Assembly (NCBI GenBank): GCA_009840595.1
Contig: VXNK01000122.1
Span: 1 to 64,000 of the forward strand
Length of the DNA: 64,000 bases
Source: Rhodospirillaceae bacterium
GTDB lineage: Bacteria > Pseudomonadota > Alphaproteobacteria > Bin65
Reading direction: 5' to 3'
Positions 37,455-46,864 of this stretch are shown one piece after another. A program made the translations under genes and the position numbers. The notes below the pieces were generated by a model, which was given only the letters and a program-made list of their open reading frames with translations, did no database searches and had not been told where the DNA came from. Position 1 is the first letter of the stretch. Every line of letters begins with the position of its first letter.

Positions 37455-38816
37455 CTATGCCACCTTCGGCAGGGCGGCGAGCGCCATCGCCAGTTCCTGG
37501 TCGTTGTAGTCGTCGTCGGTCAGCTGGCCGGAGGCGTAGCTCTGGTAGGCCGCCATGTCGAAATTGCCGTGGCCGCACAGGTTGAACAGGATCGCCTTCG
37601 ACCGTCCGTCGCGCTTGCATTTCAGCGCCTCGTCGATCGCGCCCTTGACCGCATGGTTGGCTTCCGGCGCCGGCAGGATGCCTTCGGCCTTGCCGAACGC
37701 CACGCCGGCGGCGAAGCATTCGGTCTGGTGCCAGGCGGTCGGCCGGACATGGCCCTCATGGACCATCTGGCTGACCAGCGGCGACATGCCGTGATAGCGC
37801 AGCCCGCCGGCATGATTGGCCGGCGGCACGAAGCCCGAGCCCAGCGTGTGCATCTTGACCAGCGGCGTCATCTTCACGGTGTCGCCGAAATCGTAGGCGT
37901 ACTGCCCTTTGGTCAGCGACGGGCAGTTCGCCGGCTCGACGGCGACGATCTCGACATCCCGGCCGCCGCGCAGCTTCTCGCCCAGGAAGGGGAAGGCGAT
38001 GCCGGCGAAGTTGGAGCCGCCGCCGGTGCAGCCGACGACGATGTCCGGATAGTCGTCGGCCATTTCCATCTGCTTGATGGCTTCCTGGCCGATCACCGTC
38101 TGGTGCATCAGGACATGGTTGAGCACGCTGCCGAGCGCATACTTGGTGTCGTCGCGCTGGACCGCGCGCTCCACCGCCTCGGAGATTGCGATGCCGAGCG
38201 AACCGGTGCTGTCCGGGTTTTCCTTCAGGATCGCCTTGCCGCCCTCGGTCAGGTTCGACGGGCTGGCGTAGCATTTGGCGCCGAAGCTCTCCATGAAGGC
38301 CTTGCGGTAGGGCTTCTGCTCGAAGCTGATCTTGACCATGAAGACCTCGACCTCGAGGCCGAAAAAGGCGCCGGCGAGGGCGAGCGACGAACCCCACTGG
38401 CCGGCGCCGGTCTCGGTGGTCAGGCGCGCGACGCCTTCCTTCTTGTTGAAGAAGGCCTGGGCCAGCGCCGTATTCGGCTTGTGGCTGCCGGCCGGGCTCA
38501 CGCCCTCATATTTGTAGTAGATGCGCGCCGGGGTATCGAGCGCCTGCTCCAGCCGGCGGGCGCGGTGCAGCGGGCTCGGCCGCCATTGCCGGTAGACGTC
38601 GCGCAGCGCGTTCGGGATCTCGATATACCGCTCGGTCGAGACCTCCTGCATGATCAGTTCCATCGGGAACAGCGGCGCCAGATCGTCCGGCCCGCATGGC
38701 TGCAGCGTGCCCGGATGGAGCGGCGGCGAGGGCGGATTCTTGAAATCCGCCATGATGTTGTACCAGTCCTTCGGAATGTCGTTTTCGTCGAGCAGGTATT
38801 TGACCTGGTTGGACAT
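37455..38816 (-). CDS. Tryptophan synthase beta-like protein, TrpB2 class
   Basis: A 453-residue PLP enzyme. The PLP lysine is K113 in GSHKPNTALA, the catalytic Glu is E135 in ETGAGQWG, and GCTGGGSNF binds the cofactor phosphate. The length, the N-terminal extension before RPSPLHRARRL and the lack of a trpA gene nearby mark the TrpB2 class. TrpB2 makes tryptophan from indole and serine and is poorly activated by TrpA, so an indole-salvage role is thought likely. It is divergent from tryptophan 2,3-dioxygenase, which is odd: one makes tryptophan and the other destroys it. Confidence 0.9.
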   Translation of the reverse strand: MSNQVKYLLDENDIPKDWYNIMADFKNPPSPPLHPGTLQPCGPDDLAPLFPMELIMQEVSTERYIEIPNALRDVYRQWRPSPLHRARRLEQALDTPARIYYKYEGVSPAGSHKPNTALAQAFFNKKEGVARLTTETGAGQWGSSLALAGAFFGLEVEVFMVKISFEQKPYRKAFMESFGAKCYASPSNLTEGGKAILKENPDSTGSLGIAISEAVERAVQRDDTKYALGSVLNHVLMHQTVIGQEAIKQMEMADDYPDIVVGCTGGGSNFAGIAFPFLGEKLRGGRDVEIVAVEPANCPSLTKGQYAYDFGDTVKMTPLVKMHTLGSGFVPPANHAGGLRYHGMSPLVSQMVHEGHVRPTAWHQTECFAAGVAFGKAEGILPAPEANHAVKGAIDEALKCKRDGRSKAILFNLCGHGNFDMAAYQSYASGQLTDDDYNDQELAMALAALPKVA

Positions 38817-38993
38817 GAGCCTTTCTCCCTGAAGTCTGCGGGAACCGGCAGGCGCCGGCGCGATTTCGTACCCGGCGGGGTTTGTATCGGATATGCTGGC
38901 GCCGAGAAACCGGCAATCTTGGCGCGGTTGCCCGATGCGATTGGGGCGCGATTCGGGGGGCGGCGCCGGCCGGGAACGCGGGAAGGAGAGACC

Positions 38994-39899
38994 ATGACGG
39001 ACGGTGACGGCGACACGGCGCGGCGCGGCCCCTCCCGGACCGGGGCCCAGACCCGCGGCACGACTGCGCTGGGCGAGGACTTCGCCGGCGAGTCCTACCA
39101 TGCCGACCTCCGCGGCCAGCGCAGCTATCACGATTTCCTCGAGCTCGACAAAATCCTCAGCGCGCAACCGGTCATCACCGGCGAGCACGACGAGGCGCTG
39201 TTCTTCATCCTGCACCAGGTCAAGGAACTGTGGATGAAGCTCATGCTGCACGAGCTCGAGGCGGTGTTCCCGCATATCCGCAACGACGATCTCCGGCCCG
39301 CCTTCAAGATTTTCGCCCGGGTCAAGCGCATCCAGGAAAACCTGATCCAGGCCTGGCACATCCTGACGACCATGACGCCGGCCGACTATCTCGCCTTCCG
39401 CGACGGTCTCGGCCAGTCCTCCGGCTTCCAGTCGTTCCAGAACCGCTCGATCGAATTCATCTTCGGCAACAAGAACCGGGCGATGATCCGCACCTTCGAT
39501 CATCGGCCGGAAATCGCCAAACGCCTCACCGAACTGCTCGAACGGCCGAGCCTCTACGACGAGGTCATCATGCTGCTGGCGCGGCGCGGCTACGCCATCG
39601 ACGCCGGGGTGCTGGACCGCGACTGGTCGCAGAAGCGCGACGACAACGCATCCGTGATGGCCGCCTGGCGCGACATCTACTTCAACAGCGACAAGCACTG
39701 GGGGCTCTACGAGCTGGCCGAGGACCTGATCGACATGGACGACCTGTTCCAGACCTGGCGCTTCCGCCACCGCAACGCCGTCGAGCGGGTAATCGGCCAC
39801 AAGATCGGCACCGGCGGCACCAGCGGCGTCGGCTACCTCACCAAGGCGACGACCATCCGCCTGTTTCCGGAACTCTGGGCGGTGCGGACGGAACTGTAA
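38994..39899 (+). CDS. kynA: Tryptophan 2,3-dioxygenase
   Basis: A 301-residue haem dioxygenase that opens the indole ring of tryptophan to N-formylkynurenine. Family stretches: YHDFLELDKILSAQP, HDEALFFILHQVKELWMKL with the active-site His/Phe region, SSGFQSFQNRSIEF, and WRFRHRNAVERVIGHKIGTG containing the haem-ligand His; GTSGVGYL closes the pocket. The start has AAGGAGAG close upstream. No kynB or kynU is in the window. Confidence 0.95.
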   Translation: MTDGDGDTARRGPSRTGAQTRGTTALGEDFAGESYHADLRGQRSYHDFLELDKILSAQPVITGEHDEALFFILHQVKELWMKLMLHELEAVFPHIRNDDLRPAFKIFARVKRIQENLIQAWHILTTMTPADYLAFRDGLGQSSGFQSFQNRSIEFIFGNKNRAMIRTFDHRPEIAKRLTELLERPSLYDEVIMLLARRGYAIDAGVLDRDWSQKRDDNASVMAAWRDIYFNSDKHWGLYELAEDLIDMDDLFQTWRFRHRNAVERVIGHKIGTGGTSGVGYLTKATTIRLFPELWAVRTEL

Positions 39900-39967
39900 G
39901 GGGCAATGCTGTTTCCGGCACCCCACCCCGTGGTTTCGACCGGAACAGCGAAAACCGCCCCCAACGG

Positions 39968-40097
39968 CGTCATTTCGACCGGAGCGGCGCAGCCGCGTAG
40001 CGGAGAAATCTCTCACCTGCAAAGCGCGGTCCGGAGCGGAGTACCGGAAAAATACCTCCGCTCCGCAAACCTTCGGTTTGTTCCGGTCGATATGACG
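39968..40097. repeat. 130-bp inverted-repeat element (copy 1)
   Basis: Bounded by CGTCATTTCGACCGGA and, at the far end, its complement with one mismatch. Inside are further short arms (GCGGAG...CTCCGC). A second element of the same length and nearly the same ends lies at 62331-62459. Such non-coding palindromic units in spacers are typical of REP/MITE-like dispersed repeats. Confidence 0.65.
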
Positions 40098-40123
40098 GTG
40101 GAGGGATAAAGGAGGCGCGCAGT

Positions 40124-40918
40124 TTGGAGCGGTCCCCGATGGCGGATGCTTTCTTCGAACGCGGCTGGACCTGCTTCGGCGCCGATCCGCACATCCTGGA
40201 ATGGCTCTCTTCCGCTGAACCGGCGGCCCGCCGCAGCGTTGCCGATCCCGCCTTCAGCCGGTGGCATCGCTGCGGCGGCACCTGGTTCGCCGGGGTCAAT
40301 GCGCTCCCCAACGACGAAACCGGCGCGGTCGCCGGCGGTCCGCCGCTCCGCGGCGAAGCGGTCCGGTTTGCCGGGAAGCTGGCCGGCCGGCCCTTCGACT
40401 GGGACCGGGCCCAAGTCTCGGTCTGCTGGCCCGGTTATCCGAAGCGGGGCGAGGGCGAAAGCGACGCCGCCTTCGCCTACCGCCGCAGGCGCGACGCCGC
40501 CCATGTCGACGGGCTGCTGCCGGTCGGGCCGGAGCGCCGCCGCTTCCTGCGCGAGCATCACCGCTTCATCCTCGGCCTGCCGGTCGGCCCGGCGGACGCA
40601 GCAGCCTCTCCCTTCGTCCTCTGGGAGGGCTCGCACCGCATCGTACAGCAAACCTTCGCTGAAACCTTCGGCAACCGGCCGCCCGCGGCATGGCGCGATA
40701 TCGACGTTACGGACGTCTACCACGCGGTCCGCCGGCGCATTTTCGCGGAATGCCGGCGCGTGACGCTGACGGCCGGCCGGGGCGAAGCGTATCTGGTGCA
40801 CCGGCTCGCCCTGCACGGCATCGCGCCCTGGGGCGCCGGGGCGGCCGTTGGCGAGCGCACGATCGTCTATTTCCGGCCCGAATCCGGCGACCCCGCCGCC
40901 TGGCTGAACGCGCCTTAG
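40124..40918 (+). CDS. Putative Fe(II)/2-oxoglutarate-type oxygenase
   Basis: A 264-residue protein with a possible facial triad: H127-V-D129 (AAHVDGLLP) and H226 or H231 (LVHRLALHG), with R245 (ERTIVYFRP) placed like the 2-oxoglutarate-binding Arg of phytanoyl-CoA-dioxygenase-like folds. The family call is by motif reading only. I take the TTG at 40124 as start because AAAGGAGG lies 8 bases upstream, while the next ATG (40139) has no ribosome-binding site. Its 5' end abuts the repeat element. Confidence 0.55.
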   Translation: MERSPMADAFFERGWTCFGADPHILEWLSSAEPAARRSVADPAFSRWHRCGGTWFAGVNALPNDETGAVAGGPPLRGEAVRFAGKLAGRPFDWDRAQVSVCWPGYPKRGEGESDAAFAYRRRRDAAHVDGLLPVGPERRRFLREHHRFILGLPVGPADAAASPFVLWEGSHRIVQQTFAETFGNRPPAAWRDIDVTDVYHAVRRRIFAECRRVTLTAGRGEAYLVHRLALHGIAPWGAGAAVGERTIVYFRPESGDPAAWLNAP

Positions 40919-41010
40919 CCCGATACGGGGAAACGGGCGGATTTTTCCCACACACCGCCGGCCCGACCCGCTAATATCGCGCCCGTACGACCGGAACCAT
41001 CGGGGCTGAC

Positions 41011-42726
41011 ATGCGCCACTATCTCGATATCGATCTTGCGACCCGCACCGTGAAATCCCGCGAGCTGAAAGGCCGGGAGTTCGCCGAGGCCGGGCGCTAT
41101 TTCATTGCCAAGACCCTGCTGAACGACGGCGTCGCCACGGTCGATCCGATGTCGCCGGACAACCCGCTGATCTTCTCCGCCGGCCCCTTCGCCGGCACCA
41201 ACTTCTCCAATGCCAACCGGCTCTCGATCGGCTGCAAGAGCCCGCTGACCGGCGGGATCAAGGAATCCAACGCCGGCGGCACCTTCGCGCTCGCCATGGG
41301 CCATCTGCAGATCGCCGGCTTCACGCTGCACGGCGCGTCCGACGACTGGGTCGTCATCCATATCGACAAGGACGGCAATTTCAGCTGGGACACCGCCGAG
41401 CCCTACATGGGCAAGGGCAATATCGAGGCCGCCGCCCTGCTGCACGAGAAGTACGGCCGGAAGACCAGCGTCGCCCTGTGCAGCCCGGTCGGCGAATATT
41501 GCGGCCTGCTGGCCGGCATCGCGGTCAGCGACGCCGAGAACCGGCCGGTGCGCATCGCGGCGCGCGGCGGCGTCGGCGCGGTCATGGGCCTCAAGAAGGT
41601 CAAGGCGATCGTCGTCGACAAGACGAAGATGCCGCCGCTGCACGACCGCCCGAAGGTGATGGGCGCGATCAAGGAATACGGCGCCATGCTGCGCGAACAG
41701 CCGGCGGTCCAGAACATGTCGACCTACGGCACCGCCATGATGGCGGATTACACCAACGCCACGGGCGCCCTGCCGGTGCGCAATTTCAGCGCCGGCCAGA
41801 TCGTCGATCCGAAGGAGGAGACCTTCGAGGCGGGCGGCGACCACATCTACAACCTCAATACCGAGCGCGGCGGCGACCCCTCCCACGCCTGCATGCCCGG
41901 TTGCCTGATCAAATGCTCCAACATCTATAACGACGCCGACGGCAACGAGGTCGTCTCGCCACTGGAATACGAGACCATCGGCCTGCTCGGCACCAATTGC
42001 GGCCTGAAGGATCCGGACGATATCGCCCGGCTCAACTTCATCGCCAACGATCTCGGCATCGACACCATCGAGGTCGGCGCCATGCTGGCGATCCTGATGG
42101 ATCACGGCGAGGCCGAATTCGGCGACGTCGCCTTCATGGAGCAGGCGCTGGAGGATATCCGCGTCGGCAACGAGCGCGGCCGTATCCTGGCCCAGGGCAC
42201 CGCCCGGGTCGGCGAGCATTACGGCATCGAGCGGGTGCCGGTGATCAAGAAGCAGGCGATCAGCGCCTACGATCCGCGGGTCATCGAGGTGACCGGCGTT
42301 TCCATGATGCTGACCGCCCAGGGCGCCGACCACACCGCCGGCAACCTGCCGCACTACGACAGCAGCGGGAAGCCGATGAAGGACCTGGCCGAGAAAAGCT
42401 ACCAGGTCCAGATCAACAGCGCGGTCGCCGATTCCCTAGGCCTGTGCGTGTTCGGCCGCACGGTGACCGACGTCAACCGCAAGCTGATCGCCGACGCGAT
42501 CAACGATTCCTACAATATCGACATTCCGCCGGACTTCATCGACGAGATCGGCATCGAGACCCTGAAGCTGGAAAAGGAGTTCAACCGCCAGGCCGGCTTT
42601 ACGGTCGAAGACGACGAACTGCCGGAATTCTTCCTGCACGAGCCGCTCGCGCCGACCGACAAGACCGGGCGGCTGCACGCCGCAGAGGTCAACGCCGCGA
42701 TGGACGAGGTGGTGGCGGCCTGGTAG
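41011..42726 (+). CDS. Aldehyde:ferredoxin oxidoreductase-family protein
   Basis: A 571-residue protein of the tungsto/molybdo-pterin AOR family. The N-terminal domain has the pterin-contact stretches (NRLSIGCKSPLTGGIKESNAGG at 69-90, split here for length; ARGGVGAVMGLKKVKAI). Cluster ligands are C294, C298 and C302 (CMPGCLIKC) with the fourth Cys in GLCVFG near 473, a 4Fe-4S site. AOR proteins oxidise aldehydes to acids with ferredoxin, mostly in anaerobes; a free-standing copy in an apparently aerobic genome is notable. No ferredoxin or pterin-synthesis gene is adjacent. Confidence 0.87.
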   Translation: MRHYLDIDLATRTVKSRELKGREFAEAGRYFIAKTLLNDGVATVDPMSPDNPLIFSAGPFAGTNFSNANRLSIGCKSPLTGGIKESNAGGTFALAMGHLQIAGFTLHGASDDWVVIHIDKDGNFSWDTAEPYMGKGNIEAAALLHEKYGRKTSVALCSPVGEYCGLLAGIAVSDAENRPVRIAARGGVGAVMGLKKVKAIVVDKTKMPPLHDRPKVMGAIKEYGAMLREQPAVQNMSTYGTAMMADYTNATGALPVRNFSAGQIVDPKEETFEAGGDHIYNLNTERGGDPSHACMPGCLIKCSNIYNDADGNEVVSPLEYETIGLLGTNCGLKDPDDIARLNFIANDLGIDTIEVGAMLAILMDHGEAEFGDVAFMEQALEDIRVGNERGRILAQGTARVGEHYGIERVPVIKKQAISAYDPRVIEVTGVSMMLTAQGADHTAGNLPHYDSSGKPMKDLAEKSYQVQINSAVADSLGLCVFGRTVTDVNRKLIADAINDSYNIDIPPDFIDEIGIETLKLEKEFNRQAGFTVEDDELPEFFLHEPLAPTDKTGRLHAAEVNAAMDEVVAAW

Positions 42727-42774
42727 CCGCCGGCGCCCCGGCCGCTTTGGTCGCTTTGGTTTGGGGGGGCGTCG

Positions 42775-43482
42775 TCAGCCGGAACCGGGCTGCGGCGTCC
42801 GTTCCCGGATGGCGTGGAAGACGTGGGTCATGTAGGCCGCGGCGACGACCGGCATGATCAGGTTGAGCACCGGCACCGTCATCAGCATGGCGATCGCGAA
42901 ACCGGCGCGGAACACCCGCCCGCCGTTGGCGCGGCGCAGCGCGGTGCGCTCGTCCTTCGCCAGCCGGCGCATGGCGACCAGGTCGTAATATTCCCGGCCG
43001 GCGAGGTAGCCGTTCAGCGTCCAGGAAATCAGGAAGTTGATGCCGGGCAGCAGCAGGTAGAGCGGCAGGACCAGCAGGTTGAGCAACAGCAGCAGCCCGG
43101 TGAAGCGGAGCACGCCGGCGATATCCTCGGCGATCGGGATGTCCCGCGCGGCGGGCAGGTGCGGATAGTGCCGGCGCTCGACCGCCGCGACGACGTAGGA
43201 CAGGAAAAAGCCGGTAATCATCAGCAGCACGGCCGGGGCGACCAGCAGCGCGGCGAAAAAGATCGCCAGCTCGGTGAAGGTGTCGACGATCCAGTTGGCC
43301 CAGCCCCAGCGGAAGAATTCAAAGCCGGTCAGCAACCAGGCCATGACGGTCCACAGGATGGCCAGCGCGGCCACCGTCAGCACGATGCTGACCAGCACGA
43401 CCCAGCTTATCCGCGGGTTGAGCAGGGCGCCGAAGGCCCGGGCGAGCGACCCGGCGGTCTGGACGGCTTCGTTGGACGCCAT
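42775..43482 (-). CDS. EI24/CysZ-like membrane protein
   Basis: A 235-residue protein with about five hydrophobic segments and the EI24/CysZ-like stretch LPGINFLISWTLNGYLAGREYYDLVAMRRL near 150-180. CysZ is a sulfate transporter; many members of the wider group are uncharacterised. ATG 43482 with GAAGGGAAA upstream was chosen over a longer frame. It is divergent from adenosine kinase. Confidence 0.75.
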   Translation of the reverse strand: MASNEAVQTAGSLARAFGALLNPRISWVVLVSIVLTVAALAILWTVMAWLLTGFEFFRWGWANWIVDTFTELAIFFAALLVAPAVLLMITGFFLSYVVAAVERRHYPHLPAARDIPIAEDIAGVLRFTGLLLLLNLLVLPLYLLLPGINFLISWTLNGYLAGREYYDLVAMRRLAKDERTALRRANGGRVFRAGFAIAMLMTVPVLNLIMPVVAAAYMTHVFHAIRERTPQPGSG

Positions 43483-43612
43483 GGAGTTTCCCTTCTTCCG
43501 TCCCGGACGGCAGGATAACGCCGTCGCCGGCATCGCCGCTGTTGCGGCCGGCGCGCGCCGACTATAGTTGGTGCGGGTTGCGCGAATTACCACCGGACCG
43601 GACATCTTCCCG

Positions 43613-44605
43613 ATGAATGACGCCGCTTTCGATGTTGTCGGCCTCGGCAACGCCATCGTCGACGTGATCGCCCCGGCCGACGAGGCCTTCATCGCGCGGC
43701 AGGGGCTGCGCAAGGGCGGCATGACGCTGGCCGACACCGCGGCGTCGGAGGCGCTCTACGCCGCCATGGGCCCGGCCACGGAAATGTCCGGCGGCTCGGC
43801 GGCCAACACCATGGCCGGGATCGCCTCGCTCGGCGGCCGGCCGGCCTTTTTCGGCCGGGTGCGCGACGACCAGCTCGGCGCCGTGTTCGCCCACGACATC
43901 CGGGCTGCCGGCGTCAGCTACGACACCCCGCCGGTGCGCAACGGCGACGCGACCGGCCGCTGCCTGATCCTGGTCACGCCGGATGCCGAGCGCACCATGC
44001 AGACATGCCTGGGCGCGGCGGCGCAGTTCGGACCGGAGGATATCGACGAAGACATCGTCCGGCGTTCCGAAATCGCCTATCTCGAAGGCTATCTGTTCGA
44101 TCCGCCGCCGGCCCGGGCGGCCTTCTACAAGGCGGCCGAGGCGGCCCACGCTGCCGGGCGCAAGGTCGCGCTGTCGCTCTCGGATGCCTTTTGCGTCGAG
44201 CGGCACCGGGCTGAGATCCGCGACCTGGTCGACGGCCATATCGATATCCTGTTCGCCAACGAGGAGGAGATCGTCTCGCTCTACGAAGCGCGCGATTTCG
44301 CCGGCGCGCTGGAGGCGGTGCGCGGCAAATGCGGGATCGCGGCGCTGACCCGGAGCGAGAAGGGTTCCGTCATCGTATCGGGCGGAGACGCGGTGGACGT
44401 CGCCCCCGCGCCCGTCGCGGAGGTCGTGGACACGACCGGCGCCGGCGACCTCTATGCCGCCGGCTTCCTGCACGGCCTGTGCCGCGGCGACAGCCTTGCC
44501 GAGTGCGCCGGGATCGGCGGCCTGTGCGCCGCCGAGGTTATAAGCCATTTCGGCGCCCGGCCCGCCGTGCCGCTCAGGGAACTGGTAACGGAAAAGTTGG
44601 GTTGA
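43613..44605 (+). CDS. Adenosine kinase-like PfkB sugar kinase
   Basis: A 330-residue ribokinase-fold kinase. Substrate-side motif GGSAANTMAG near 62-71 and the PfkB signature 2 DTTGAGDLYAAGFL near 275-288 with the catalytic Asp. Alphaproteobacterial proteins of this type are annotated as adenosine kinase, phosphorylating adenosine to AMP; other nucleoside or sugar substrates remain possible. The next gene begins 67 bases downstream on the same strand. Confidence 0.87.
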   Translation: MNDAAFDVVGLGNAIVDVIAPADEAFIARQGLRKGGMTLADTAASEALYAAMGPATEMSGGSAANTMAGIASLGGRPAFFGRVRDDQLGAVFAHDIRAAGVSYDTPPVRNGDATGRCLILVTPDAERTMQTCLGAAAQFGPEDIDEDIVRRSEIAYLEGYLFDPPPARAAFYKAAEAAHAAGRKVALSLSDAFCVERHRAEIRDLVDGHIDILFANEEEIVSLYEARDFAGALEAVRGKCGIAALTRSEKGSVIVSGGDAVDVAPAPVAEVVDTTGAGDLYAAGFLHGLCRGDSLAECAGIGGLCAAEVISHFGARPAVPLRELVTEKLG

Positions 44606-44672
44606 CACGCTCCGGCCGCCGCCGGAAGCAGGGCCGCGCGCCGGGACGAACGGGCCGTCCGGAGAACGGGAA

Positions 44673-46118
44673 TTGACGAACGCATCGGAAAAACCGGCGC
44701 CGACATGGCGGCAGGCGCTCGGCGCCTATCGCGACCCGCGCGTCGTCACCATGTTCTTCATGGGCATCTCGGCCGGGCTGCCGCTCATCCTGGTGTTCAC
44801 CACGCTGTCGGTCTGGTTGCGCGATGTCGGCGTCAGCCGCACCGCCATCGGCTTCTTCAGCTGGGTCGCGCTGACCTACGGCTTCAAGTTCCTGTGGTCG
44901 CCGCTGGTCGACCGGTTGCAGCTTCCCGGGCCGCTCTCCCGGCTCGGCCGGCGCCGGAGCTGGGTCCTGCTGGCCATAGCCGGCGTGATCGCCGGCCTGA
45001 TCGGCATGGCGCTGACCGACCCGAAGAGCGACCTGTGGCAGATGGCCCTGTTCGCCTTCATCGTCGCGTTCAGCAGCGCGACCCAGGATATCGCGCTCGA
45101 CGCCTTCCGGATCGAGAGCGCGCCCGACCGTATGCAGGGCGCGACCGCCGGCGCCTACCAGGCCGGCTACATGCTGGCGGTCAAGATCGTCGGCGGCGCG
45201 CTGGCGCTCTATCTGGCCGAATATATCGACTGGGGCACTGCCTACGCCGCCATGGCCGCCTTCATGCTGATCGGCGTCGTCACCATCCTGATCCGACCGG
45301 AACCCGTGGCGGCGCGCACCGAGGCGACCGACGAACTGCTGGCGAAGATCCAGGCGGCCGCCGGCCTGCGCGGCGGCCGGCAGACCGCCCTTACCCGGAT
45401 CGCGACCTGGTTCAGCACCGCCGTGATCGGGCCGTTCACCGAGTTCTTCACCCGCAACGGCAGCTGGACTCTGCTGATCCTGCTGCTGATCGCGGTCTAC
45501 CGCCTGTCCGACATCACGTTGGGCGTCATGGCCGGGCCCTTCTATATCGACCTCGGCTTTTCCAAGACCGACATCGCCAACGCCACCAAGCTGTTCGGCC
45601 TGTTCGCGGCGATCGGCGGCGCCCTGTTCGGCGGCTTCGTCGTCGCCCGGATCGGCGTCCTGCCGGCGCTCATGGCCGCCGCACTCACCGTGATCGCGAC
45701 CAACCTGCTGTTCGGCTTCATGGCGCTGATCCAGACCGACAGCTTCTGGCTGCTCACCGCCATCGTCAGCGCCGACAGCATCGCCGCCGGCATGGCCGGA
45801 TCGGCCTTCATCGCCTATCTGTCGTCGCTGACCAACATCCAGTACACGGCGACGCAATACGCGCTGCTGACCTCGATCATGCTGCTGCCGGGCAAGCTGG
45901 TTGCCGGATTTTCCGGCGTGGTCGTCGACGCTGCGGGATATGTGCTGTTCTTCGCCTACGCCTCGGTCCTCGGCGCGCCGGCGGTCATCCTGATCCTCGT
46001 GCTGGCGCGCCTGGAGCGCCGGGGCGTCATCCGCCGCAAGCGCGAGAGTGCGCACCCGCCCGAGACAGGCCCGGAGCCCGCTGCGGATTCGCCGAAGAGC
46101 GTGCCCGGAACGTCCTGA
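44673..46118 (+). CDS. ampG: AmpG-like MFS permease
   Basis: A 481-residue major facilitator protein with about 12-14 hydrophobic segments. N-terminal MGISAGLPLILVFTTLSVWLR and WSPLVDRL, and the later SSATQDIALDAFRIE, are characteristic of AmpG, which imports anhydromuropeptides for cell-wall recycling. The start is TTG 44673 behind GGAGAACGGG; no better start exists. No beta-lactamase or ampD gene is adjacent. The C-terminal 35 residues are hydrophilic. Confidence 0.85.
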   Translation: MTNASEKPAPTWRQALGAYRDPRVVTMFFMGISAGLPLILVFTTLSVWLRDVGVSRTAIGFFSWVALTYGFKFLWSPLVDRLQLPGPLSRLGRRRSWVLLAIAGVIAGLIGMALTDPKSDLWQMALFAFIVAFSSATQDIALDAFRIESAPDRMQGATAGAYQAGYMLAVKIVGGALALYLAEYIDWGTAYAAMAAFMLIGVVTILIRPEPVAARTEATDELLAKIQAAAGLRGGRQTALTRIATWFSTAVIGPFTEFFTRNGSWTLLILLLIAVYRLSDITLGVMAGPFYIDLGFSKTDIANATKLFGLFAAIGGALFGGFVVARIGVLPALMAAALTVIATNLLFGFMALIQTDSFWLLTAIVSADSIAAGMAGSAFIAYLSSLTNIQYTATQYALLTSIMLLPGKLVAGFSGVVVDAAGYVLFFAYASVLGAPAVILILVLARLERRGVIRRKRESAHPPETGPEPAADSPKSVPGTS

Positions 46119-46121
46119 CGG

Positions 46122-46138
46122 CCGGGCGCCCCGCCCGG
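46122..46138. terminator. Weak hairpin between converging ampG and YHS genes
   Basis: CCGGGCG and CGCCCGG form a 7-bp stem with a 3-base loop in the 38-base gap between two converging genes. No T tract; a possible shared terminator. Confidence 0.3.
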
Positions 46139-46156
46139 GTCTGTTTCAGCCCGAAG

Positions 46157-46627
46157 CTATTTCAGCACGCCCGGCCAGTTTCCGTCGGCCTTGCGGATAT
46201 AGCCGGGAATGTCCCGTTTCCAGGTCCGCTGCACGCTGCGGTCGTAGTTGAGGTAGAGCTTGCCGTCGACGACCGACCACTGGTCGACCTCGATCTTGAC
46301 GGCGTAGCCCTGGGCGACGCCGTAGGCGCAATAGCCGCCGTATTGCGGCGCCCAGCGTTCGGGGTCGCTCCTGAACCTGTCCCGGTTGGCGGCGCTGGAG
46401 AAATACCAGGTCGCGCCTTTCCACTTGTGGGTGAATTCGGCCTTGCCGGCGACCGGTTTGCCTTCCGTGAAATAGGCCACGGGATCGTAGCCGCGGATCG
46501 CCTTGCCGCCCGGCGCGAAGATTTCCGGCTTGGCGGCTGTCGCCGGCGCGATGGCGTAGATGCCGGCAACGGCCGCGATCGGCGCGGCGAGGGCGGCGGC
46601 GAGAAGGAAGCGTCGGGAGAGGGTCAT
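46157..46627 (-). CDS. Exported YHS-domain protein
   Basis: A 156-residue protein with an N-terminal leader carrying two arginines (SRRFLLAAALAAPIA, cut after ATAA near 32), Tat or Sec. The mature part is a YHS-like domain (IRGYDPVAYFTEGKPVAGK; FSSAANRDRFRSDPERWAPQ), a fold linked to metal binding. Role unknown; periplasmic. Confidence 0.85.
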   Translation of the reverse strand: MTLSRRFLLAAALAAPIAAVAGIYAIAPATAAKPEIFAPGGKAIRGYDPVAYFTEGKPVAGKAEFTHKWKGATWYFSSAANRDRFRSDPERWAPQYGGYCAYGVAQGYAVKIEVDQWSVVDGKLYLNYDRSVQRTWKRDIPGYIRKADGNWPGVLK

Positions 46628-46864
46628 CGGAGCCTCGGCACGGGAACGGTTCGGGTTCGGCGCCTTATCTGGGTACTGCACGCGGCAATTTCAGCACAAA
46701 TCCGCATAACGCCTCTGTGAACGCAGCCGGGAAGCCGGCCAACGCGGCCGCGCGACGCGGCGTCATGGTTGATCTGCGGCCCGGCGCCTCTAAAACACAG
46801 GCCATCGAACGATCCTTTCCGCCATAAGCGGAGCGCGAAGGAGAACCTAGGGGGAGAACCCGGG

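Noticed and set aside
44705-46720. 671-codon frame inside and beyond the AmpG-like gene
   Set aside because: Arg/Pro/His-rich shadow in another frame of a gene with clear MFS features.
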